Origin: Halocaridina rubra
Lineage: Eukaryota; Arthropoda; Malacostraca; Decapoda; Atyidae
Direction: 5' to 3'
Assembly (NCBI GenBank): GCA_037179515.1
Contig: JAXCGZ010007683.1
Span: forward strand, 43,501 to 107,500
Length of the DNA stretch: 64,000 nucleotides
Positions 12,110-64,000 of this stretch are shown here, piece after piece. Below the pieces are notes generated by a model, which did not search any database, was not told the origin of the DNA, and saw nothing but the letters and a program-made list of their open reading frames with translations. Positions within the stretch are counted from its first letter, which is position 1, and every line of letters begins with the position of its first letter. The position numbers and the translations under genes are program-made.

Positions 12110-13600
12110 AATTTCTCATATTGAGAGAATACATAATTCAAGGATTTAAATATTCGTCTTAAACAAGCAGAGCCCTATGATCATTATTATTATTACAAAC
12201 CAAGCAACAAGCCCAGGTAGAAAAAGTCCCAAAGCAGGTGGATCCAGGAGGGGAAGCAATTTGGTTGGGAAAAGAAATTTCCCAGCTGAGTTTTGCGAGA
12301 TCAATTACAGTATATGATAATTTGACGCTTTTTGCTGGCCTCCTCTCCCTATCAGCTAAATTTCAAACCTAAAATAAAGGTAAATATGTAAGCATTCATA
12401 GAGCGGTACAAAACAATAGAAGAAAGAGAAATATATGAATCATTTAGATGGCATGGCATAAGAGACTATTTCATGTATAGTCTACATAAAATAAAAATAA
12501 AAATAGCAATATACTTTTAATATTAGTGTACTCACCTTCATTTCACATGCAGATCTACTTTTTCATAGCAATGAGATTCCACTATCAACCCATTCCGTGA
12601 AGTCTGACAAATTTACGATAAAATTTACCTTTTGTGTTTAAAAATGAATATTATAACGGAGAATGTAATGTTACTAGATACTACTGAATAAGTAATGGGA
12701 CAGTGTTATAAAAAATATATCATGCAATAACAACTGCAAATATTTAATACGTCTCACACCATTACAGAAAGTTATCCAGAGTCTGTATTTTCAATAAGAC
12801 ATTCAGTTTTTTCTTATCTTAAAAGTTCACAACTAACAACAATTGACATCCCATACACAAAAATTCCTTGTTTATTGCAGTACAACAATCTTTTCAATGC
12901 ACACTTTAATCTTTATTGGAATGAGTTCTCAAGGCATCTCAGTGATGGCACAATGGAATTACATCAGATGAGGTAATTTATTACTACGAACCTCAAAAGT
13001 TCACAAAATGTACCATGTAATGTATGCTCGCACGATCATCTCAAATATGATTTCTATATTATATCAAATAAATACTTTTATATATAAGAATACAAATTAA
13101 ATCAAATTTAGACTCAACCACCTTATTGGAATAACTGAAATTGCTCATTTTTTCTTGGATTTAATTATAACTCACGGTATCTGAAGTCTAAAGTAATAAA
13201 CTGACTTACGAAGCTTATCTTATTTATAAATGTCTTTAGTATTTGTGCAAAATTGTAGCCAATTATCTGAAACCTTCTTTTACATACATTTTTCATTTCT
13301 TTCACAAATAATATAAGTATACAAAGTTAATTTTTACTGTGCAAAAATGTAGCTAATTACCCAAAAACTCATCTAACATACTCTTTTCACAAGTAATATA
13401 ATATGCTAAATTACTTTAACTTCTTTTTATATATCCTCTTCAAACATATTATGATTATGATCAAAGGTATATAAATATACATGCACACACCTTTAGCCAT
13501 AATAAAGATCAGCATATCGCTAGTTAAAGTACAAGCAATATACGTTATATTGAATCAATACTGTGTACACAAAAATATGTTTTGCCTTTCAATATATTTT
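12110..13600. other. AT-rich non-coding DNA, nothing recognised
   Basis: No open frame, RNA gene or known repeat could be supported here. Composition is strongly AT-rich with scattered poly-A/T. Confidence 0.5.
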
Positions 13601-13603
13601 TTG

Positions 13604-13750
13604 TGGTGTTATTGTAGTATGCGATGTACTTCACTTTCTGTAATCTACTGTGTCCTGATCTGACCTAACTAGCTTAGGTTAGGTTAGTTGGGCTATATTA
13701 GGGTTCAGGAGTCAACAGATAGTCTATTGTATACTACAATAGCACCCATT
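13604..13750. mobile_element. MITE-like element with terminal inverted repeats
   Basis: The left end GGTGTTATTGTAGTATGC is inverted at the right end (GTATACTACAATAGCACC). The centre holds CTTAGGTTAGGTTAG. Related in both ends and centre to 44166-44352. Confidence 0.6.
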
Positions 13751-14615
13751 TTGTTCCACAGCCAGTTCAGAGTTAAGAAATTTTTTCAAAATATATTTAA
13801 TTATGTAAAGATATTAAATATGCTTACAGTGCATGTGGACATAAATTAATATTTGGATTTAGTTTTTGCTTTTTACCTCTTTGTTGAAGCTGGGGGTAGT
13901 ATACGTTTCCTGAAAATTACATATGAACATTCAGTCAGGTCATCCAAAGATGATTTCCCTAAACATGGAAAACAGTTACATCAAATGCAAATGATCGGGT
14001 TTGTTCAGTTACAGTGCAGTGAATGAGTACCATGAAGTAATCCCACGATAATTAGATAACTCTAAAATTATTGATAAATCGCACAAAACAACAGTTAATA
14101 TTAGCTGTTAACATAGGAATTCATGTTTTACAGAAATAAAAAAGCTCACATACCAAACAAATATATTAAAGACAAGCCTATCCTTGCAGGCAAAGGAAGG
14201 AGGCTATCTATATGAACAAAAATATTTGAAATAAAAAAAATTAGGATCCCTATGCCAAGACCAGGGGTAAGGTACCTGATGACAATCAAGGGGGGGGGGA
14301 AACCAACAAAACCTAAACCAATAAACAAGTAAAGGCACAGTGAGCAATCAGACGGCAAACATACCCATAAGTTTAGAGCAAGGTTGATCCGATAAGAAAG
14401 GGCAGTCATATCGCTGTAAATGTCAAAAGATTCCAGCAATGACCTCCATCCAGCTGGGATGGAGATCCACAATGCCAACATGGAACTGTGGCTCTCAATA
14501 TGCTATGAAACTAACATTGAGATGCTTGGGTTATTAAGTCTAGATGCTTGGGATATTAAGTCACCATCAACTCTCTGTCTTCAAGAATTAACGAAGTACC
14601 TGTACATAATATGCA
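13750..14615. other. AT-rich flank downstream of gprs-like gene, nothing recognised
   Basis: No supported gene. Short open frames at 14146-14668 lie in mixed frames without splice or homology support. A G-run lies at 14290-14299. Confidence 0.4.
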
Positions 14616-14745
14616 TGACTGGGTGGTGCCGTTCAGACACTGATGTTTTGGCACCATTCATTTTGTAAAGACAAGTTAGGTTTTCAAAATATAGACATCT
14701 TCTTAGCTCCAGAACGTCTGTCGCCAAATGGGCTTTAGCAACTAA
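14615..14745. mobile_element. MITE-like fragment (family of 27760-27885)
   Basis: Shares GTGCCGTTCAGACACTGATG, TTTGGCACCATTCATTTTGT, AGTTAGGTTTTCAAAATA and CAGAACGTCTGTCGCCAAAT with 27760-27885 (with substitutions). Its ends are partly inverted. Confidence 0.5.
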
Positions 14746-15469
14746 ACAGAAGTTCCAAAATATACCAAACCCCAGGCAATGGTGGCTCAGAAGAGATTAT
14801 ACCCATAGCTGGATGCTTTACTGTTAATGATGCCACTAGAGTCTGTGATAAAAGGAGTTCCAAAAAGTACTTTCCCTGGAGACCTGCTACATGGCCAACA
14901 AGTTTATATATTAGAGGGATTACTGCACAATAAACTGAAGTTTGCTAATCATATATTACAATAACAGAATTAATGTTTGCATCATCCAAACAAACTAATA
15001 CACTACTTACCACTGTTTTCATATAAAAATAAAAATTCTTCTTCTTTTACCTTTCTACACCTTCCAGTCGATACTCATTCTTTTGAACTTTAACAGAACA
15101 AACCTCATATATAATAGAGCAGCTTACATATAAAGTATAAGTCACATCTCAGATATTCACTTTTACAGTAACTTCAGATAGAAAATGGCACATTCACTAT
15201 TGCAGAGACTGATATGGACATGAGAGTTTGAGACCTTAATAATAGCTTTCAAAAGAAGAAAAATTTATCTATCCATAAATATAGGAGCCACATCCCACAA
15301 AATGTTACTACACCCATATAGTAACACCTTCACTGATAATAGCACATTAAGGTCTCGATTAAACACCATCAATGTGACAGTAAGATAAAAAATGCCAAGG
15401 AACACAATTAATAATAAGCATAGGGAGTAAAGGCATCATAGGGGATGATGGGACTGAGAAAAACATAAA

Positions 15470-15674
<205 letters not shown>

Positions 15675-15783
15675 AAAACTATTTAACATTATCGTAACAC
15701 TAAGGAAGAAATGTACAAATCCCTCCCCTATTTAAGGCCATGTCATATATACACAATGAAGAGTTCTTTTCAGGTTTTTCTGA

Positions 15784-57692
<41,909 letters not shown>

Positions 57693-57712
57693 AGCTTGTA
57701 GAAGTCGTAAAG

Positions 57713-57716
<4 letters not shown>

Positions 57717-57805
<89 letters not shown>
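57717..57805. repeat. (TA)n microsatellite
   Basis: About 89 bp of TA, directly followed by a foldback-arm copy. Confidence 0.95.
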
Positions 57806-57808
<3 letters not shown>

Positions 57809-57985
57809 TGTGACTCCAGGTCAGGCCAAAAAGAAATAAAACAAAACTACCCTCATCGGATCTGGGCACCCAGAAAACATAAAATAAAAAGAAACAGACA
57901 TAAAGAGTGTTGTGACTTGTGAAATGTGGAAGGATAAAAAGAGATGTATAACGAATATCCATGAATACTCGGTATTGATGTAGTC
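57806..57985 (+). repeat. Partial copy of the 9.8-10.7 kb foldback arm
   Basis: GTGTGACTCCAGGTCAGGCC followed by AAAAGAAATAAAAC. Later AAGGATAAAAAGAGATGTAT, ACGAATATCC corresponds to AGGGATTATAAAAGATGTGT and AATGAATATCC of 9797-9935. Confidence 0.65.
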
Positions 57986-58119
57986 ATAAAAAAAAAAAAA
58001 AACGTAAATGAAGGATGTCTTAACATGGAATTGTTCTGGACAGTCCAATTTCAGTCCAAAGGCCATCAGCTGAAGTATCACAATGGGCGGCTGGTGCCAT
58101 GGGCCAAGCTACTACATGT

Positions 58120-58404
<285 letters not shown>

Positions 58405-58778
58405 ACTTTTCATCTTGACACACGGCTTATGCAGCTGGATGCTTTGCTAATTGCCTGGGATAAAGATAAGAAAGAAATACCTAACCCAAATTGCACTTCA
58501 TCTTGACACTTCTGATTAGCTCCAAAGAAAACACATAAACGGTATAAGTGGATATCAAACAGCGTTGGAGATGCCAGAGGATTGTTTGGAGCATTCCTCC
58601 CGATCTAGTGCCCTCTGGTGTCTCTCTCCAGATTTTCTCTCAGAGTCACTCCCAAGCTTTTCACACTCCCGTGAGCACCTGCAAGGTAGCGGGAGCAGAT
58701 TCAGATATATAGTAGCACATACTGTCATAGCTGTGGCATACATTTGTCATACCTATGCAGGCACACACACACACACAC

Positions 58779-59589
58779 TGCATGAGTGGTCAGAAAAGTG
58801 GCTAATGAAATTCAATACCTCAAAATGTAAGGTAATGAGAATGGGTACAAGTGCAAGAAGGCCCAAGCTTGACTACTCGGTGGCTGGAGTACAACTTCAA
58901 GAGACAGAAAATGAGAGAGATCTAGGAGTAAACATACTGGCAGATTTGTCTCCAGAAATACATATAAATGGCGTAGTAAGGGCAGCATATGCATTCTTAT
59001 CAAATGTAAGGGTAGCCTTCAGGCACATGGACAAGGAAATGTTCAGAAATATTTATGTAACCTATGTGAGGCCAAAACTCGAATATGCAGCCCCCTCTTG
59101 GAATCCGCACTTGAAAAAGCACATAGCTAAGCTTGAAAAAGTTCAAAGACATGCCACGAAACTGGTGCCAGAAATACGCAATCTCGGTTATGATGAGAGG
59201 CTGAGGGAATTAGACTTGCCATCACTCGAAGCTAGAAGAGTAAGGGGGGATATGGTGACAGTCTTTAAATTCCTTCATGGTTATGATAGAGTGGATAGGG
59301 ATCGATATTTCGATATGGCTGGCTCTAGAACTAGAGGTCATAGTTTGAAGCTTCGGAAGAAAACTTGTTTGCAGGATGTAAGGAAATACTTTTTCAGTGT
59401 AAGAGTAGTTGATAATTGGAATTCGCTAAGCGAGGAGGTAGTTAATGCTACCTCAATCCATAGTTTTAAGGACAGGTATGATAAGTATCACTAAGTCTAA
59501 AAATGGAACCGATCAGGAGACGGGAAGATACGAGCTTTGGGCTCTTTCCCGTAAACACAATTAGGTAATCACAATTAGGTAATCACACA
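58779..59589 (+). mobile_element. CR1 LINE 3' fragment, cluster copy 1
   Basis: 5' truncation directly follows (CA)n (58762-58778). The frame is open from HEWSEKWLMKFNTSKCKVMR to SFKDRYDKYH (stop 59492) and covers the CR1 C-terminal domain (ENERDLGVNILAD, YVRPKLEYAAPSWNPH). The 3' UTR ends with ACAATTAGGTAATC repeated. Nearly identical to 60066-60868. A longer open frame (from 58565, 309 aa) joins ~70 unrelated residues to it. Confidence 0.88.
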
Positions 59590-60867
59590 TCTTTCAACTT
59601 TTTGTCAGTGAGGCAACATGGCTTTGGAGAAGGTAGATCAACAGTAACAAACTTATTAGAATTTTATGATGAGGTAAGCCAAATCTTACAGGAAAGAGAG
59701 GGCTGGGCAGATTGCATATTCCTAGACTTCCAGAAAGCGTTTGACACTGTTCCACATGGGAGACTTATTAGGAAGCTGCAATCAATGGCTAGAATAGGTG
59801 GAAATGTTTTGGAATGGATAAAAACTTACTTAGAAGGAAGGGAACAGAGGGTTAGAGTAAGACACTCAGTGTCTGAATGGAGAAGAGTTAGTAGTGGAGT
59901 TCCACAAGGTTCAGTTTTAGGGCCACTTTTGTTCCTTGTATATGTAAATGACCTACCAGAGTGTGTAAATTCATTCATGAATATGTTTGCAGATGATGCA
60001 AAGATTGTGAAGAAAGTAAAAAACGAGAACAATGGTAGAGAACTTCAGGAGGATCTAAATAATCTGCATGAGTGGTCAGAAAAGTGGCTAATGAAATTCA
60101 ATACTTCAAAATGTAAGGTAATGAGAATGGGTACAAGTGCAAGAAGGCCCAAGCTTGACTACTCGGTGGCTGGAGTACAGCTTCAAGAGACAGAAAATGA
60201 GAGAGATCTAGGAGTAAACATACTGGCAGATTTGTCTCCAGAAATACATATAAATGGCATAGTAAGGACAGCATATGCATTTTTATCAAATGTAAGGGTA
60301 GCCTTCAGGCACATGGACAAGGAAATGTTCAGAAATATTTATGTAACCTATGTGAGGCCAAAACTCGAATATGCAGCCCCCTCTTGGAATCCGCACTTGA
60401 AAAAGCACATAGCTAAGCTTGAAAAAGTTCAAAGACATGCCACGAAACTGGTGCCAGAAATACGCAATCTCAGTTATGATGAGAGGCTGAGGGAATTAGA
60501 CTTACCATCACTCGAAGCTAGAAGAGTAAGGGGGGATATGGTGACAGTCTTTAAATTCCTTCATGGTTATGATAGAGTGGATAGGGATGGATATTTTGAT
60601 ATGGCTGGCTCTAGAACTAGAGGTCATAGTTTGAAGCTTCGTAAGAAAACTTGTTTGCAGGATGTAAGGAAATACTTTTTCAGTGTAAGAGTAGTTGATA
60701 ATTGGAATTGGCTAAGCGAGGAGGTAGTTAATGCTATCTCAATCCATAGTTTTAAGGACAGGTATGATAAGTATGACTAAGTCTAAAATGGAACCGATGA
60801 AGAGACGGGAAGATACGAGCTTTGGGCTCTTTCCCGTAAACACAATTAGGTAATCACAATTAGGTAA

Positions 60868-60868
<1 letters not shown>
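59590..60868 (+). mobile_element. CR1 LINE, cluster copy 2 (RT and C-terminal domain)
   Basis: Starts in RT directly after copy 1's tail. A 392-codon open frame (59602-60780) covers SVRQHGFGEGRSTVTNLLEF, CIFLDFQKAFDTVPHG, VSSGVPQGSVLGPLLFLVYV, the catalytic FADD in MNMFADDAKIVKKV, and the C-terminal domain to FKDRYDKYD. The 3' end repeats ACAATTAGGTAATC twice and runs into (CA)n. It lacks endonuclease and ORF1, so is dead on its own, but the frame is undamaged. Confidence 0.9.
59602..60780 (+). CDS. CR1 reverse transcriptase fragment, 392 aa open frame
   Basis: RNA-directed DNA polymerase of a CR1-type LINE, starting after the first RT motifs. Palm motifs are visible at ~35-50 (CIFLDFQKAFDTVPHG), ~93-112 (SSGVPQGSVLGPLLFLVYVN) and ~130 (FADD). 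After ~195 comes the CR1-clade C-terminal domain with RELDLPSLEARRVRGDMVTV. The full ORF2 would be about 900-1,000 aa. The assigned Met is internal to the original protein, so it is not a true start. No promoter. Transcription, if any, is by read-through. Confidence 0.85.
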   Translation: MSVRQHGFGEGRSTVTNLLEFYDEVSQILQEREGWADCIFLDFQKAFDTVPHGRLIRKLQSMARIGGNVLEWIKTYLEGREQRVRVRHSVSEWRRVSSGVPQGSVLGPLLFLVYVNDLPECVNSFMNMFADDAKIVKKVKNENNGRELQEDLNNLHEWSEKWLMKFNTSKCKVMRMGTSARRPKLDYSVAGVQLQETENERDLGVNILADLSPEIHINGIVRTAYAFLSNVRVAFRHMDKEMFRNIYVTYVRPKLEYAAPSWNPHLKKHIAKLEKVQRHATKLVPEIRNLSYDERLRELDLPSLEARRVRGDMVTVFKFLHGYDRVDRDGYFDMAGSRTRGHSLKLRKKTCLQDVRKYFFSVRVVDNWNWLSEEVVNAISIHSFKDRYDKYD

Positions 60869-60907
<39 letters not shown>

Positions 60908-60990
60908 GAGCCGGGAAGATACGAGCTTTGGGCTCTTTCCCGTAAACACAATTAGGTAAAAAAAAACACAATTAGGTAATTACACACACA
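60869..60990 (+). mobile_element. (CA)n plus very short CR1 3' tail, cluster copy 3
   Basis: (CA)n at 60869-60903, then GGAGCCGGGAAGATACGAGC, TTTGGGCTCTTTCCCGTAAA and ACACAATTAGGTA twice (separated by an A-run), then (CA)n again. Confidence 0.8.
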
Positions 60991-61512
60991 GAGGGAAAGA
61001 AAGACAAGCATAATGAAAGTAATCTTTGAGAGAGGGGACACATGTAGTGAAGTACTGATGAGGGCAAAATACCTAAAAGACCTTCAAGAATTCAGAACAG
61101 TGTTCATTTAGACCATACAGAGCACAGGAAGAGATGGAAAGGATACAAAACTTATTGCAAGACGTTAGAAGGTTAAATGAGGGAAATAGTGAAGAATAAA
61201 AGAATTTTTTGTTGTTTCAGCGCTCTTACAGCCAAAGAGGAGATAGAGAAAATAGTTTTTAGAAGATCAGGGGATGCAGCCTCATTAAGATTGCTGCTTA
61301 CAAATGCTGATGAGGTAGCTGGTAAATCAGTAGAATTAAAGATGGGGATTCACAACAGTAAGGCAGATATAGTAGATTTTTCCTAATGGCTTCATAATAT
61401 TAAGTGTTGGATATGCTGAGTGGACTTGTGGAGGGATAACACTGAGCACAAGTGAAAGATTTCAGGTTGAAAAAATAAATTTTGCTATGGATAGTGAGTT
61501 CAAGTCTCAGTG
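60991..61512 (+). mobile_element. CR1 LINE 5' part (ORF1 end and endonuclease start), cluster copy 4
   Basis: 61011 onward encodes MKVIFERGDTCSEVLMRAK, the ORF1-type segment also at 7558-7821. 61177-61386 encodes SLRLLLTNADEVAGKSVELK and IHNSKADIVDF, the usual start of the ORF2 endonuclease (TNADEV...KADI). To ~61500 it matches 7190-7240 (KDFRLKK/ERFEVEKINFA). The piece lacks its 3' part. Confidence 0.7.
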
Positions 61513-61554
61513 ATGGATTTACATAATCAATTATTAATCTATTCCTTTTTTTAT

Positions 61555-61682
61555 TTCTTTACTTTGCCTCGTCTCTGCTTGTCCATGACCTTTTTCTTTT
61601 CCTTCTTCTTGGAGATTTCTTTGTGCCTGGGCATTTAGTGATGAGGGCAGATTTTATTTGCCCGTCCCTGCGTCACACTTAT
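61555..61682 (+). repeat. Repeat shared with 39355-39484
   Basis: Shares CCTTTTTCTTTTCCTTCTTC, TTTGTGCCTGGGCATTTAGT, GATGAGGGCA and GCGTCACACT with the 3' tail of the jockey-like LINE. Confidence 0.55.
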
Positions 61683-61787
61683 AAAAAATAAAAAGGTAAG
61701 ACATATCAAACTTTAACACCGCAGTGTTAATGAGAGAGCAGCCTGGGTATATAATGTGACGTCAGCAAAGCATATACATAAAGTAAT

Positions 61788-61789
<2 letters not shown>

Positions 61790-61862
<73 letters not shown>
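61790..61862. repeat. (CT)n microsatellite
   Basis: About 73 bp of CT, then a short (AC)n. Confidence 0.95.
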
Positions 61863-61865
<3 letters not shown>

Positions 61866-62153
61866 CACACACACACACATAGATGTTACAGATGCCCTGA
61901 TGCATACAATATATGAAATATTTTTAAATGACTTCAGCCTATGAGGTACCGAGCTCGGTTCCCTATGTTGATTCGTAAAAGAATATCTTCGACACAGCCT
62001 CTTAGGAGTGAGGAGAGGGTAGTGACGTCCTCCGTGTGGAGCAAGCCCTATCAACTAAGCAGGTTCAGTGAGTATACCAGCAATGAAAAGAGTAAATGAT
62101 GAAAGAGTACGTTCAGTACCTTAGGATTTAATCACTGTAAGATAGTCCTTCTT

Positions 62154-62207
62154 AATAATTATAATAATAATAATATTAATAATGATACCAATAATAATAA
62201 TAATAAC

Positions 62208-62278
<71 letters not shown>

Positions 62279-62316
62279 TAATAATAATAATAATAATAAT
62301 AACAATAATAATAATA

Positions 62317-62413
<97 letters not shown>

Positions 62414-62421
62414 TAATAATA
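62154..62421. repeat. (AAT)n microsatellite
   Basis: About 268 bp of AAT with a few C and G substitutions (AAC units). Confidence 0.97.
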
Positions 62422-62424
62422 TGA

Positions 62425-62785
62425 CGTATACCTCCTCCTTACTCCGAGAGACGAATATTATTTCCTCTGCAAATTCGATATAATGCAATTTTGCATGTAA
62501 ATAATTCCATATGTAAAACTCCTACTGTAGGGATTCAAAACTAGACCTGTAGAACAGGAATCCACACCTTAGTGAGCACTAAACAAAAGAATGTCATTTT
62601 ACATGTCTCAGGTTCGAATGCCAACGTCAAGATATATGAAATTGGTATTCTTATTGAGTCTCAAATTGCATTCCTTTCTTCATATCTGTAACATTATTAC
62701 TATAATATTTTAGGAATTCGTCCTTGTAATTTACATTCATTATGCAGGTGTGGAAATTGTGACATTTTCATTAGCTTTAAGCTTT
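62425..62785. other. Non-coding, nothing recognised
   Basis: AT-rich. CAGGTTCGAATGCC at 62610 is B-box-like but has no matching A-box. Confidence 0.4.
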
Positions 62786-62789
62786 ATAC

Positions 62790-63060
62790 ATACTTGCATA
62801 TATACATATACATGACTTCATTCCCCCTTGTAAGGGGGTGGCCCAACAAAGAAACACGCAATCACCAAGATCTACACATACCTCAACTATTCTTCTTAGC
62901 GCCTTAGGCATTCAGGATTGCCACATATCCCCCCTTCCACCTTAATTGGATCATCCACAAGGTAAGCGGGCAAGGATATTCTACAGTGAAGCCCGACGGC
63001 CGCAGATAGTTTACCCCCACAGCATCGTTACATGGCAACTCTCCTCACACCCGCCCATCA
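62790..63060 (-). repeat. Long hairpin-core repeat copy
   Basis: Minus strand: 5' GGGCGGGTGTGAGGAGAGTT, body GTGGATGATCC, core CCACCCCCTTACAAGGGGGA, tail TCATGTATATGTATATATG. Collinear with 39633-39875. Confidence 0.7.
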
Positions 63061-63129
63061 CAGTTCATTGAGCTAGCAGGTGAGAGAAATCTCTTTGGCT
63101 TGTGACAACTATATATAATTTTCCTCCCC

Positions 63130-63935
<806 letters not shown>

Positions 63936-64000
63936 GGCAATGACGAGGGAGCTAGCGACCGTTTAGATGGCACTGCTGGAATGCCACAGCCCATCCTCCT

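Noticed and set aside
13674..13688. Telomere tract
   Set aside because: Only two to three TTAGG-like units inside a MITE-like element. Too short for telomeric DNA.

Overview
This is eukaryotic, repeat-rich genomic DNA. The arthropod-type BTB gene, the density of (TA)n, (AAT)n and (CT)n microsatellites, the CR1-type LINEs and the (TTAGG)-like motifs suggest an arthropod, most likely a decapod crustacean such as a shrimp, crab or crayfish. I cannot fix the genus. There is no bacterial gene organisation, no CRISPR array and no rRNA.

The one host gene I can support is on the minus strand. I assembled it by hand from eight short exons spread over 40 kb (56021 down to 15784). All splice phases agree and the exons sum to 1,230 nt, giving 409 aa plus stop. 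The product has a BTB/POZ domain, a BACK-like domain and a serine-rich tail. It resembles the arthropod 'serine-enriched protein' gprs. Its seven introns (about 1.2 to 18 kb) hold most of the window's repeats.

Layout: 1-1860 is a CR1 LINE ORF2 fragment (minus), open to the window edge. 2820-8410 holds three decayed CR1 pieces. 8900-11640 is dominated by microsatellites and two large inverted repeats. 15784-56021 is the BTB gene. Its 18-kb intron 7 carries two decayed pogo/Tigger transposons (17964-20569 and 28195-30754). Introns 2 to 4 carry LINE fragments, including a second LINE type at 37570-39480 and a third at 50129-50590. Intron 1 carries a CR1 copy broken by a SINE. 57.5-64 kb is upstream of the gene and holds a head-to-tail cluster of CR1 copies (58779-61512), long microsatellites and a LINE fragment (63130-63615).

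The most unusual theme is a small dispersed repeat with a conserved hairpin core of the type CCCCTTATAAGGGG, followed by a TGTATGTATG or TATATA tail. At least a dozen copies occur in both orientations, and several run directly into long (TA)n tracts. tRNA-like SINE ends and foldback elements also abut (TA)n. About twenty (TA)n tracts of roughly 70 to 357 bp occur in the window, and these repeats may be their source or may have targeted them. Several palindromic MITE-like families are also present, some with (TTAGG)2-like centres.
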